A stretch of 64,000 nt of DNA from Halocatena halophila (GTDB lineage: Archaea > Halobacteriota > Halobacteria > Halobacteriales > Haloarculaceae): positions 2,418,001 to 2,482,000 of the forward strand of contig CP071306.1 in assembly GCA_027563145.1 (NCBI GenBank). Reading direction: 5' to 3'. A program made the translations under genes and the position numbers. Within the stretch, counting starts at the first letter, position 1; each line of letters begins with the position of its first letter. Of the stretch, positions 1 through 8,257 are shown piece by piece. A model generated the notes under the pieces. The model did no database searches. It had not been told where the DNA came from and saw nothing but the letters and a program-made list of their open reading frames with translations.

Positions 1-417
1 CAGGACACTCCATCGGTTTCGGAGGGGACCTACGACGCCACGGTACTTGAGGCGGGTCCGCTGGTGGGTGTAAAAGCAGTCGAGCAGGCGATGGACGATC
101 CGTCGACCGTACTGGTTGACACGCGAGAGAAAGACGAGTATGCTGCTGGGCACATTCCAGGGGCAGTACGATTGAACTGGATGGAACTGGTCGATGAGAC
201 CGATCGCGGGGTAAAATCGGATGCGACACTCCGATCGATACTCGAGAGTGTCGGTATCACGTCGGATCGATCGATCGTCCTCTACTGCAACACTGCGCGG
301 CGGCTGAGCCACACGTACACGGTGTTGCGCCATCTGGGCTATCCAGCGCTCTCGTTCTACGAAGGAAGTCTGACGGAGTGGCGAGACCGTGATCTTCCAC
401 TCACAGCGGACGATTAA
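1..417 (+). CDS. Rhodanese-like sulfurtransferase (5' end outside window)
   Basis: Open from the first base, so the true start lies upstream; an internal GTG at 64 is not convincing because the frame stays open and protein-like before it. The sequence has the rhodanese fold landmarks: LVDTREKDEYAAGHIPGA near the start of the domain, and the active-site loop CNTARR with the sulfur-accepting cysteine. Rhodaneses move sulfane sulfur from thiosulfate or a persulfide donor to cyanide or protein thiols; the physiological substrate cannot be read here. No signal peptide is visible in the part present. The gene is convergent with the next one and their 3' ends overlap by 4 bases. Confidence 0.85.
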   Translation, partial: QDTPSVSEGTYDATVLEAGPLVGVKAVEQAMDDPSTVLVDTREKDEYAAGHIPGAVRLNWMELVDETDRGVKSDATLRSILESVGITSDRSIVLYCNTARRLSHTYTVLRHLGYPALSFYEGSLTEWRDRDLPLTADD

Positions 418-773
418 GCCTGTTCTCTGGACGTGGAGGGAGTTGTTCGTGATCGGTTCGTCGCGTGTGCAACGAGGATAATGAAAAGTGCGCACCCGAT
501 TGCGCCGGCGGTCCGAAAGAACCCCCTTCCCGTGGGGGCGACGTAGGTCGCATATCCCAGTGCGGCCATTCCGTAGGTGAACGCGTCGAGTTCTTCATCG
601 TAGCGGGCGGCGAGCGCACCGAGGGCAAGCAAGCCCATCACGAGACCTCCATCGAGCAGTTGTGGCGTTCGAAGGCCAAACGCTGTCGTCGAATCACTGG
701 CTGCGAGCGCGCCCGTCAGTGTGAGAAATATTACGAGCGCCAGCAGACTCGTTTTCTGGTACGATCCGTCCAT
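414..773 (-). CDS. Small haloarchaeal membrane protein, unknown function
   Basis: A 119-residue protein with about four hydrophobic segments (near residues 8-26, 38-56, 66-82 and 88-104) and an Arg/Ser-rich tail that is probably cytoplasmic. ATG start at 773. No catalytic motif is visible. Codon use looks like normal haloarchaeal coding DNA. Its 3' end overlaps the convergent rhodanese gene by 4 bases. I do not recognise the family. Confidence 0.55.
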   Translation of the reverse strand: MDGSYQKTSLLALVIFLTLTGALAASDSTTAFGLRTPQLLDGGLVMGLLALGALAARYDEELDAFTYGMAALGYATYVAPTGRGFFRTAGAIGCALFIILVAHATNRSRTTPSTSREQA

Positions 774-797
774 GTCGGTGCGTGCACGGCGATTCTC

Positions 798-1223
798 TTA
801 CCGTTTCCGACGGTCTTGTTTGATGACGATCACGGCGTCTTCGAGCTCTCGCACGTCACCTGTCGTCTCGAACGTTCGATCGATGACGGGCTCGTACAGC
901 TCAGAATCGAGCTCCAGGCCGGCAACCGAAAGCGTGTCGTCGCTGATCGAGAACGCACCCTCTGCGATCGCCTGTTCGATTTCTGCGAGCCGCTCTGAGG
1001 CGATCCCGTTGTCATCGAAACCAAGCGGGAAGTAGACGCCGCCGTCGGTCATCGATCGGTAACGGGCGACGATGTCCTGGAGGACCGTCATGTACAGGTG
1101 GCCGATGTGGAGCTCGCCTGAGATCGTCGGCGGTGGACTGTCGATGGTGTAAGCGGCTGGTGAGTGTCCGTCTCCGCGCTGTCGTCGGTTGGTGTGTTTT
1201 CCATGATCTGTGGATTGTCTCAT
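798..1223 (-). pseudogene. Truncated class I aminoacyl-tRNA synthetase (ValRS-like) fragment
   Basis: Encodes 141 residues. Residues 26-80 match the start of a valyl-tRNA synthetase catalytic domain of the type with GWDDNG-like motifs: IDSPPPTISGELHIGH carries the HIGH signature, followed by FPLGFDDNGIASERL. A working ValRS has 800 or more residues with a KMSKS loop, editing domain and anticodon domain; all are missing. The second half (about residues 81-141) resembles the extreme C-terminal tail of class Ia synthetases, which would fit an internal deletion that kept both ends; that part is inference. No TATA box is obvious before it. A domesticated short protein is the alternative to a dead gene. 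Confidence 0.6.
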
Positions 1224-1503
1224 AGCTCTGACTACGATCCGTCGAACCGATCCAGAAAATGGAGAGAGTGGCCCCTATTGGGGGCCTACGAACGCACCGC
1301 TACGGGATGTACCTGCCATCGAACCGATGGAGTACGCCCACATACGACGACGCAGTCGTCGCGGTCGCTTAACTGTTGTGTCTCTTCTCATTCATTCTTC
1401 GCCCTCTTTTCTTTATGACTGATTGATGAGAATGGAACAAATTGTGATGAACTATTTCAACAATAATCAACTTTTATAATACAGTCGTCCTGATGTGTCT
1501 TGT
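1224..1503. other. Intergenic region upstream of the GH97 gene
   Basis: About 280 bases with no supported gene. It becomes AT-rich toward the GH97 gene and holds that gene's TATA box at about 1472-1479. Two TGATGA-like words near 1424-1450 were considered as C/D-box RNA signals and rejected for lack of correctly placed D boxes. Confidence 0.5.
1472..1479 (+). promoter_or_regulatory. TATA box of GH97 gene, implying a leaderless transcript
   Basis: The sequence TTTTATAA is centred about 28 bases before the ATG at 1504, the normal archaeal TATA-to-start-site distance. Transcription would begin at or next to that ATG, so 1504 is preferred over the upstream GTG at 1495. Confidence 0.6.
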
Positions 1504-4500
1504 ATGCCGTTTACCAGTGGTCCGGACAATGATGGTGACGCGTCAGACGAGGGGCAACGATTCCCGCGAGTTGATCGGCGTGGCTTCGTTGGTGGACTCG
1601 GCGCGCTGCTCGCCGGCACCGCGTTCACCCGATCGATCGACGCCGAGATGGCCGCACCCGTCGTTGACGGCGATGCCAGCCCCAGCCACGTCGTCACCTC
1701 ACCGAATGGCGCACTCGCGGTGACGTTCGACGTTGCGGATGGGACGCCTCGCTACCACGTGGAGTACGACGGTCGGACCGTGCTGTCGGACTCTGCGATT
1801 GGCTTTGAGTTTCGGGACCAGCCACCGCTCACCGACGGATTCGTCGTCACGGGGAGCACGCGAACGTCGTTCGACGAGACGTGGACACCAGTGTGGGACC
1901 AGCACGAGACGATCCGCGAACGATACGAATCGCTTCGGGTTGGACTCGTAGAAACGGACGGCCGTGAGCGCGCGCTGACGGTCGCGATCCGGGTTTTCGA
2001 CGATGGGGTTGGGTTTCGCGTCGAGTTTCCACGAGACAGCGGCGTCGGTGCGTTCGCCATTACGTCCGAGCGGACGGAGTTTGCGTTCCCGGACGATCCC
2101 ACGGCCTGGTGGATTCAGAACGACTTCAACAGTTACGAGTATGCCCACGAAACGACGCCGCTCTCGGAGCTGCACACGACGAGTCCGACGGGGGGAGCCC
2201 ACACGCCGCTGACGATGCAGCGAGACGATGGACTGTATCTGAGCCTCCACGAGGCGGATCTGGTGGATTACGCGGCCATGGGGGTGACGCCGCAATCGGC
2301 CGGCAGTACGGTGCTCGAATCGACGCTCGCCCCCATGCCAGATGGGACAGCAGTGCTGGGCAATGCGCCCCACCGAACGCCGTGGCGAACGCTTCAGGTC
2401 GCCGAACAGCCGGGTGAGCTTATCGAATCGAATCTGATCGTCAATCTCAACGAACCGCTAGACGCCGCGGCGTTTCCAGACGGCACCGACTGGATCGAAC
2501 CACAGAAGTTCCTCGGCATCTGGTGGTTGATGATTACGAATCGGGCGGACTGGCAGTATCACGACACGGAATCGGGCAACCACGGCGCACAAACCGGGCG
2601 GATGAAACAGTACATGAAATTCGCCAGCGAACACGACATTCCGAGCGTGCTCGTCGAGGGATGGAACGATGGCTGGCGGTCTTATCCCGGTGATGGGAGC
2701 GCAATGGACTTCGATACGACCTATCCCGACTTCGATCTCGATGCGGTGACCGCGTTCGGCAAGCAACTTGACCCGCCGGTCGAGATGACGGCACACAACG
2801 AGACCGCTGGAGCGATCACGAACTACGAATCACAGCTTGAGGCAGATTCTAGTCCGTTTGCCACCTACGAGCACCACGGAATCCACTCGATCAAGACGGG
2901 CTACGTGGCCGATGACGGCGTGACGATCGATGGTGCCACCTACAACCACCACTGTCAGCCGATGGTCAATCACCACCGTCTGGTGTACAAACAAGCGGCG
3001 AAACACAGACAATTGCTTGAGATCCACGAGCCGATCAAACCGACCGGTGAACGCCGCACGTATCCGAACGTGATGACTCGCGAGGGCGTCCTCGGTCAGG
3101 AGTACGATGCGTTCGGTCGGATCGAGCCGTCTCACCACGTGACGCTGCCGTTCACCCGGATGCTCGCGGGACCGATGGAGTACACGCCCGGCATCTTCGA
3201 TCTCGATTCCGGTGCGGGTGGGATCGAGACGACGCGTGCCAAACAGCTCGCGATGTATCCGGTTTATTTCAGCGGCCTCCAGATGGTTGCCGATCTCCCG
3301 AGTTCCTATCTCGCCGACCAGCCAGCGACTATCGAGCCAGGAACGGTCACTCAGGCCGAATTCGGCCAAATCGAAGGTTTCGAGACGGGTGCCCGGTGGG
3401 CGAACGCACAGGGTGAACGCTACGTCCGGATCGATCCCAACACCGCTGTGGAGAACGCCTCGGTCGCCTGGACGGTCACAGACGACGTGTCTGGCGAGTA
3501 TGATCTCCATCTGCGGTGTGCTAACGACGCCGAAGACAATGCCGTTGGCCGTGGAACGCCACGAACGGCGACCATCGTCGTCGATGGCGAGCACCGAACT
3601 CAGGTGATAGTTCCCGAAACCGACTACTGGAACGACTGGACCACGCTTTCGACCACGCTCTCCATCGACGATTCCGCGACGACGGTCGCGATCGAACTGA
3701 CCGATGACGACACTGGTGGATTCAATCTCGACGCCGTTGGGCTGAGTGCGCCCGGTGAACTGATGGGGACGCCAGCGCGCGCACCGATCCGTGGGCCGAC
3801 CGTCCCGGCGTTTGACTTCATCGAAGCCGTTCCTGCCGGCAGTTGGGATGAAACGCGCGTGCTCGGTGGCGAAATCGGCGAGCACGTGGTGGTCGCCCGC
3901 CGACACGGTGAGGAGTGGTTCGTGGGCGCGATGACGGACGAGAACGAACGCGTCCAGTCGATTGGGCTCGAATTTCTCGATGGGGCACCCGGGCGACGAC
4001 GCGGCCACGGGACCAGCAACGGCACCGGTCACCACGCTGGCGCGGGCGACCGTCGAGGGCACACGAAGGGGACGTACGTCGCCGAGATCTACGCCGATGG
4101 GCCCGATGCGACGTTTCCGGACGACGGCGACGCCGTCGCGGTGTACGAACGGCTCGTGAGGCCCGACGACACGATCACTGTGTCGATGGTGCACTCTGGT
4201 GGCCAGGCGATTCGGATTCGACCGGCAACGGCCAGCGATCTGGCGTCGGTTCCCCGCTATGGGGCTCCATCGCAGACGTACGATGGCGGCACCATTCCGG
4301 ACACGGCAGTCATCAATTCGTCGTTCATCAGCGTCAGCGGAACCAACGAGGGGAACGTAGTCGGTGGTGAGGAGCTGACGATCACCGTCGATGGAGCGCC
4401 AGTAGACACGGCGCTCGCTCGCTTTGGTCCGGGAGCTAACACCCAGACGCTCTCGTTTTCGCTGTCGTCGCCCGGAACGTACGAGGTTGCAGTCGAAACG

Positions 4501-5232
4501 CCCGACGGGACGACCATCACGAGCAACACCGTCACCGTCCACGTCACTGACGGCGAACAGCTCGCCGTTTGGCGTGACGCCACCGGTGACGACCACGGTC
4601 CCGGTTCATACACGTATCCAACCGGCGAAATGTTCGAGGACGGCGTACTCGATCTCAGCGAGGTCGCTCTCTACGAGCAGGACGACCGCTATCAACTCAT
4701 ATACTGGTTGGATGGCCCGGTCACGAATCCGTGGAACGTCTCCGGTGGCTACTCGCTACAGCTGTTGCAGCTCTACGTCCGGGATCCGACGGTCGGATCG
4801 GCAGTCCCTGCCACCACCACGGGGCGTGCCGGGACGAACGTCACGTTCGAACGACCGTACCACTACCGCGTCATCGCGGCCGGTGGGCTCCAGACGGTCG
4901 AGAACGCCGCTGGCGACACCATCACAGAAGACGTTCACACCCGGGTCCATTCGTCGATCGACGCCATCGAGGTGACGTTCCCCAAACAGTCGGTCGGCGG
5001 CGCGCTTGAGGAGGCAGAACTGGCGGTGTTGTTGTTTGGAGCCGATGGCTATCAATCCGGGCATGTCCGTCCCGTACAGGCCTCGAACGCGACGTATCTC
5101 TTCGGTGGCGGTCGTGACGACAATATGAACCCGAATGTGATCGACATGCTGACGCCAGAAGACACGACACAGACAGCAGTGCTTGATTACTCCGATACCG
5201 AAAATGCGATCATTCCGTTCTTGAACCGCTGA
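1504..5232 (+). CDS. Secreted multidomain glycoside hydrolase family 97 protein (alpha-glucosidase-like)
   Basis: GH97 enzymes hydrolyse alpha-glucosides or alpha-galactosides. The N-terminus has a twin-arginine signal (DRRGFVGGLGALLAG), so the folded protein is probably exported. Rough order: GH97 N-terminal beta domain about 50-310; catalytic barrel about 330-600 with GIWWLMITN, the base-type motif HNETAG near 430 and REGVLGQEY near 526; an inserted CBM6/35-like beta module about 615-750; GH97 C-terminal domain about 765-910, interrupted near 825-855 by an Arg/Gly/His-rich low-complexity stretch; an Ig-like module about 917-1018; and a glucodextranase C-terminal-type module about 1019-1239. 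At 1,242 residues it is almost twice the size of classic GH97 enzymes. The neighbours are not sugar genes. Whether it retains or inverts configuration depends on residues I cannot align here. Confidence 0.88.
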   Translation: MPFTSGPDNDGDASDEGQRFPRVDRRGFVGGLGALLAGTAFTRSIDAEMAAPVVDGDASPSHVVTSPNGALAVTFDVADGTPRYHVEYDGRTVLSDSAIGFEFRDQPPLTDGFVVTGSTRTSFDETWTPVWDQHETIRERYESLRVGLVETDGRERALTVAIRVFDDGVGFRVEFPRDSGVGAFAITSERTEFAFPDDPTAWWIQNDFNSYEYAHETTPLSELHTTSPTGGAHTPLTMQRDDGLYLSLHEADLVDYAAMGVTPQSAGSTVLESTLAPMPDGTAVLGNAPHRTPWRTLQVAEQPGELIESNLIVNLNEPLDAAAFPDGTDWIEPQKFLGIWWLMITNRADWQYHDTESGNHGAQTGRMKQYMKFASEHDIPSVLVEGWNDGWRSYPGDGSAMDFDTTYPDFDLDAVTAFGKQLDPPVEMTAHNETAGAITNYESQLEADSSPFATYEHHGIHSIKTGYVADDGVTIDGATYNHHCQPMVNHHRLVYKQAAKHRQLLEIHEPIKPTGERRTYPNVMTREGVLGQEYDAFGRIEPSHHVTLPFTRMLAGPMEYTPGIFDLDSGAGGIETTRAKQLAMYPVYFSGLQMVADLPSSYLADQPATIEPGTVTQAEFGQIEGFETGARWANAQGERYVRIDPNTAVENASVAWTVTDDVSGEYDLHLRCANDAEDNAVGRGTPRTATIVVDGEHRTQVIVPETDYWNDWTTLSTTLSIDDSATTVAIELTDDDTGGFNLDAVGLSAPGELMGTPARAPIRGPTVPAFDFIEAVPAGSWDETRVLGGEIGEHVVVARRHGEEWFVGAMTDENERVQSIGLEFLDGAPGRRRGHGTSNGTGHHAGAGDRRGHTKGTYVAEIYADGPDATFPDDGDAVAVYERLVRPDDTITVSMVHSGGQAIRIRPATASDLASVPRYGAPSQTYDGGTIPDTAVINSSFISVSGTNEGNVVGGEELTITVDGAPVDTALARFGPGANTQTLSFSLSSPGTYEVAVETPDGTTITSNTVTVHVTDGEQLAVWRDATGDDHGPGSYTYPTGEMFEDGVLDLSEVALYEQDDRYQLIYWLDGPVTNPWNVSGGYSLQLLQLYVRDPTVGSAVPATTTGRAGTNVTFERPYHYRVIAAGGLQTVENAAGDTITEDVHTRVHSSIDAIEVTFPKQSVGGALEEAELAVLLFGADGYQSGHVRPVQASNATYLFGGGRDDNMNPNVIDMLTPEDTTQTAVLDYSDTENAIIPFLNR

Positions 5233-5238
5233 GCGACT

Positions 5239-7347
5239 TCAGTCGTCGGCCACCATCGTATCGGCGGTCACCGCTTCTGCAAGCAGCTCGGAGAGCCCGA
5301 CGATCTCGATGTCGTCTTCGAAGCCGCCGGTCTTGCGCCCGTCTTCGTACATCGTCATGCACATCGGACAGGCGACGACGAACGTCTCGATCTCTGCGCC
5401 GGCGTCGGTGTCTTCGAGCGCCTCACGGAGCCGCTCTTCGCTCGGTTTGGTCTCCTCTTCGAGATCCATCCAGAGGCCACCACCGCCACCACCACAGCAG
5501 TATGAGTTGGCGCGGTTTCGCGGCATCTCGTGGAGCTCACAGCCGGTCTGGCGGACGAGTTCGCGCGGTGCCTCGTACTCGTCGTTGAACCGCCCGAGAT
5601 GGCACGGATCGTGATAGGTGACGGTGTAATCCAGCTCGGATCCGGTGAGGCCGAGTTGCGGAACGAGCTCTTGAACCAGCTGCGTGTAATGATAGACGTC
5701 GATCTCGCCGTCTTCGTTCCAGCCGAACTCTGGATACTCGTTCGTGAATGTGTTGAACGAGTGGGGATCCGTACAGACGATCGATTCGAACTCGCAGTCT
5801 TCGAACTGCGCGACGTTGTCCTCAACGAGCATCTCGTAGAGTCCTTCTTCACCAACACGACGGATGTCGTTGCCATCGTTTTGCTCATCATCGTAGAGAA
5901 TGCCGTAGCTCACGTCGGCTGCCTCCAGGATGGTCGCCAGTGATTTGGCAACTTCCTGATTGCGCTCGTCGTAGCTCGGATAGTCTCCAACGTACCAGAG
6001 ATACTCGACAGGTTCTTCGCGGGCGTCTGGCACCTCGAAATCCAGATCGTCCACCCAGTCCGGGCGCTTTCGCTCGGGGTCGCCGAACGTGTTTCCGTTC
6101 TGGAAGACGTTCATCATCGCCTCCTGGACGGTTTCAGTCATCTGGCCGGATTCGGTGAGCCGGCGGTTCATCTCCGTGAACTGCGTGACATGCTCGATTT
6201 CGACGGGACAGGCGTCCATGCAGGCCATACACGCCATACACGAGTCCATCGTCGAGCTGTCGATGACGCTCGTGCCGCCATCGGCGATGATCGGTTTCGA
6301 TTCCGTCCGACCAGCGTCGAGCTCTTTGCGATACTCTCTGAGATCGAGGATCACGTCGCGTGGGTCGAGCGGCCGACCGGACGCTTTCGCCGGACAGACC
6401 GACGAACAGCGCCCACACTTCGTACAGGCGTCGTGATCGAGCAACTGCTTCCAGGAGAAGTCCTCGATGTCGCTCGCACCGATCTCGTCGGGAGAGGCGT
6501 CTTCTGGCACGCCAGGAAGTCGGATGCCCGCCTTCTCATCGCGGGTGACGACGTTGGCGAAACTCGAGATCATGTGGAACGGCTTGGCAAGTGGGATTGA
6601 GGCGATGAAGACGAACGCCAGCAGGGCGTGGGACCACCAGGCGAGTGGATAGATCGTCGTGGCCATCGACTCAGTGACACCTACGAGCCCGAACACGTCG
6701 GCGACGAACCAGCCGACGAAGCTCACGGTCTCGAAGTCCGGAAAGCCGCTGGCGAGGATGCGGACTCCCTCAACGAGATAGCCACCGACGCCGAGCAAAA
6801 ACAGCATCCAGACGAGATAGCCGTCTTCAGCACTGGTGTGGCGACCCCAGAGCCGCTCGTTACGGGTGACATAGCGACGATAGAGCGCAACGCCGAGTCC
6901 CACGACGAACAACAGCCCCATCGCGTCCATCACGAACGAGTAGGAGAGGTAGAACGCCCCCTCAAAGAAGGACTGCTCTGTCCCCATTGCGGCCGTGATC
7001 TTCCGGTAGAAGTCCATGTCGATCATCAGGATCGTTGTCCCGATGAGCAGGGTCAGAAAGCCCCAGAGGATGAATGAGTGCATGAGGCCGCCGACGAAAT
7101 CTCGGTTGAACTGCTTTTCGTTGGAGCCGACGATCTTCGCGGCGCTGACGATCCGTTTGGGTAACGCATCGAGTCGATCGAACGGGTCGTCAGTTCCATC
7201 CGTGTATCGCGCGAACCGCCGGTAGGCAAGCGCTCCGAACACCAGAACCGTCACGACAGCGAGGTAGTAAAACACTGCCTCGCCTATCGGTCCAATGAGC
7301 CAGAACGTCTCACGTGTCGGCGTTTGTGCCTGCAAGAGGCTCGTCAT
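5239..7347 (-). CDS. Membrane-bound heterodisulfide-reductase-like Fe-S oxidoreductase
   Basis: A 702-residue HdrE-HdrD-type fusion. Residues 1-300 contain about six membrane helices like the cytochrome b (NarI) subunit. Two 4Fe-4S ferredoxin clusters follow: CTKCGRCSSVCP near 315 and CMACMACMDACP near 370. The C-terminal half has cysteine-rich CCG domains, with HDPCHLGRF and YCCGGGGGGLW near 570-620 and ACPMCM near 650. Such haloarchaeal proteins are thought to pass electrons from cytoplasmic donors (for example ETF or acyl-CoA oxidation) to the quinone pool; the donor cannot be read here. Methanogen heterodisulfide itself is not expected in a haloarchaeon. ATG at 7347. It ends 7 bases from the convergent GH97 stop. 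Confidence 0.85.
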   Translation of the reverse strand: MTSLLQAQTPTRETFWLIGPIGEAVFYYLAVVTVLVFGALAYRRFARYTDGTDDPFDRLDALPKRIVSAAKIVGSNEKQFNRDFVGGLMHSFILWGFLTLLIGTTILMIDMDFYRKITAAMGTEQSFFEGAFYLSYSFVMDAMGLLFVVGLGVALYRRYVTRNERLWGRHTSAEDGYLVWMLFLLGVGGYLVEGVRILASGFPDFETVSFVGWFVADVFGLVGVTESMATTIYPLAWWSHALLAFVFIASIPLAKPFHMISSFANVVTRDEKAGIRLPGVPEDASPDEIGASDIEDFSWKQLLDHDACTKCGRCSSVCPAKASGRPLDPRDVILDLREYRKELDAGRTESKPIIADGGTSVIDSSTMDSCMACMACMDACPVEIEHVTQFTEMNRRLTESGQMTETVQEAMMNVFQNGNTFGDPERKRPDWVDDLDFEVPDAREEPVEYLWYVGDYPSYDERNQEVAKSLATILEAADVSYGILYDDEQNDGNDIRRVGEEGLYEMLVEDNVAQFEDCEFESIVCTDPHSFNTFTNEYPEFGWNEDGEIDVYHYTQLVQELVPQLGLTGSELDYTVTYHDPCHLGRFNDEYEAPRELVRQTGCELHEMPRNRANSYCCGGGGGGLWMDLEEETKPSEERLREALEDTDAGAEIETFVVACPMCMTMYEDGRKTGGFEDDIEIVGLSELLAEAVTADTMVADD

Positions 7348-7440
7348 GGATTATCAGGATAGAAGGAGAAGGTTAAGTCTTACCAACAACCTTTCCACAG
7401 AAAGGAGTTGTTTTGGGGGTGAAGCTCCCGATATTCGCAA

Positions 7441-8115
7441 TTATCGCCAGGTCGTGTTCACGAGCCACTCGGTGAGCTCGCGCTGGGCTTTCCGCAGATG
7501 TTCGGATGCTGTTCCAGTCGCACAATCGAGACGCTCTGCAACGTCGTCGATCGACCCTGATCGTGGCACGTCGAAATACCCGCACGCGTTCGCTTTTTTG
7601 ATCGCGTCGTACTGTCGGTCGGTCAGTGCTGGACCAAAACCACCGCGCAAGCGCTCGTAGTTTCCGACCTGTTCGATTGTCACGTTCATCTCCTCTGGAA
7701 GGTGGTTGATCGTCGTTTGCAGTCGCTCGGCCCGTCCAACCATCGTCATCCGGGCAGCTCCGTCGGTACAGAAGTCCACTGGTGGTACGACGATCACTCC
7801 CGTTCGTTCAAACACCGCAAACAGCTGCTCGTCAGGAGTGATTGGCTCCTGTTCGATGTACGCAAAAAATGTTCCAGGCGAGCTGGTCGTGTCCGGGTTG
7901 CTCAACTCGTAAAATGAGATCTCGGGCACGTCTTCGAGTGCTTGCTCGTAGAGCTGCCGGTCTCCCTCCACCGCAAACAAAAACGTGTCCGGCCCGGTCG
8001 TTCGGGTGCCATAGAGCAACCGATCTCGTGAGAGCCCATCGTGTTCGACGATGCGTTGGTGGACGGGGTGGATAAACTGCTCTGAGAAATCAATAGCGAG
8101 ACGAACGTATTTCAT
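7441..8115 (-). CDS. HTH-10 (bacterio-opsin activator type) transcriptional regulator
   Basis: A 224-residue protein. The C-terminal 55 residues contain the HTH-10 pattern: LTDRQYDAIKKA, GYFDVPR, then a helix-turn-helix with ASEHLRKAQREL. The N-terminal half is a small alpha/beta sensor domain typical of the haloarchaeal Bat-like family. The ATG at 8115 was chosen because the conserved sequence begins MKYVRLAIDF; the frame is open further up, but that extension is Cys/Arg-rich and unlike the family. It is divergent from the NuoCD gene, with a 142-base shared promoter region, so it may regulate that gene or the Fe-S gene downstream; this is inference. Confidence 0.85.
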   Translation of the reverse strand: MKYVRLAIDFSEQFIHPVHQRIVEHDGLSRDRLLYGTRTTGPDTFLFAVEGDRQLYEQALEDVPEISFYELSNPDTTSSPGTFFAYIEQEPITPDEQLFAVFERTGVIVVPPVDFCTDGAARMTMVGRAERLQTTINHLPEEMNVTIEQVGNYERLRGGFGPALTDRQYDAIKKANACGYFDVPRSGSIDDVAERLDCATGTASEHLRKAQRELTEWLVNTTWR

Positions 8116-8257
8116 TGGCTGTGGCCACTCATTCCGGCGTATAAACGATATCGCATCCTTGTGACACTCTCTGTCAGTACTCCGAACGATCGTTTCAATA
8201 TAAACTGCCGCACAGCTTCGCCAGCAGCCGTTCAATCTGCCGGTTTCTATCGGTAGT

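Noticed and set aside
1420..1460. C/D-box small RNA suggested by two TGATGA words
   Set aside because: No D box (CTGA) is placed downstream at a suitable distance, and the region is simply an AT-rich promoter.
2830..4596. A 588-codon open frame on the strand opposite the GH97 gene
   Set aside because: Its sequence is Arg/Asp/Val-rich mirror coding typical of GC-rich antisense frames, while the GH97 frame has clear family motifs.
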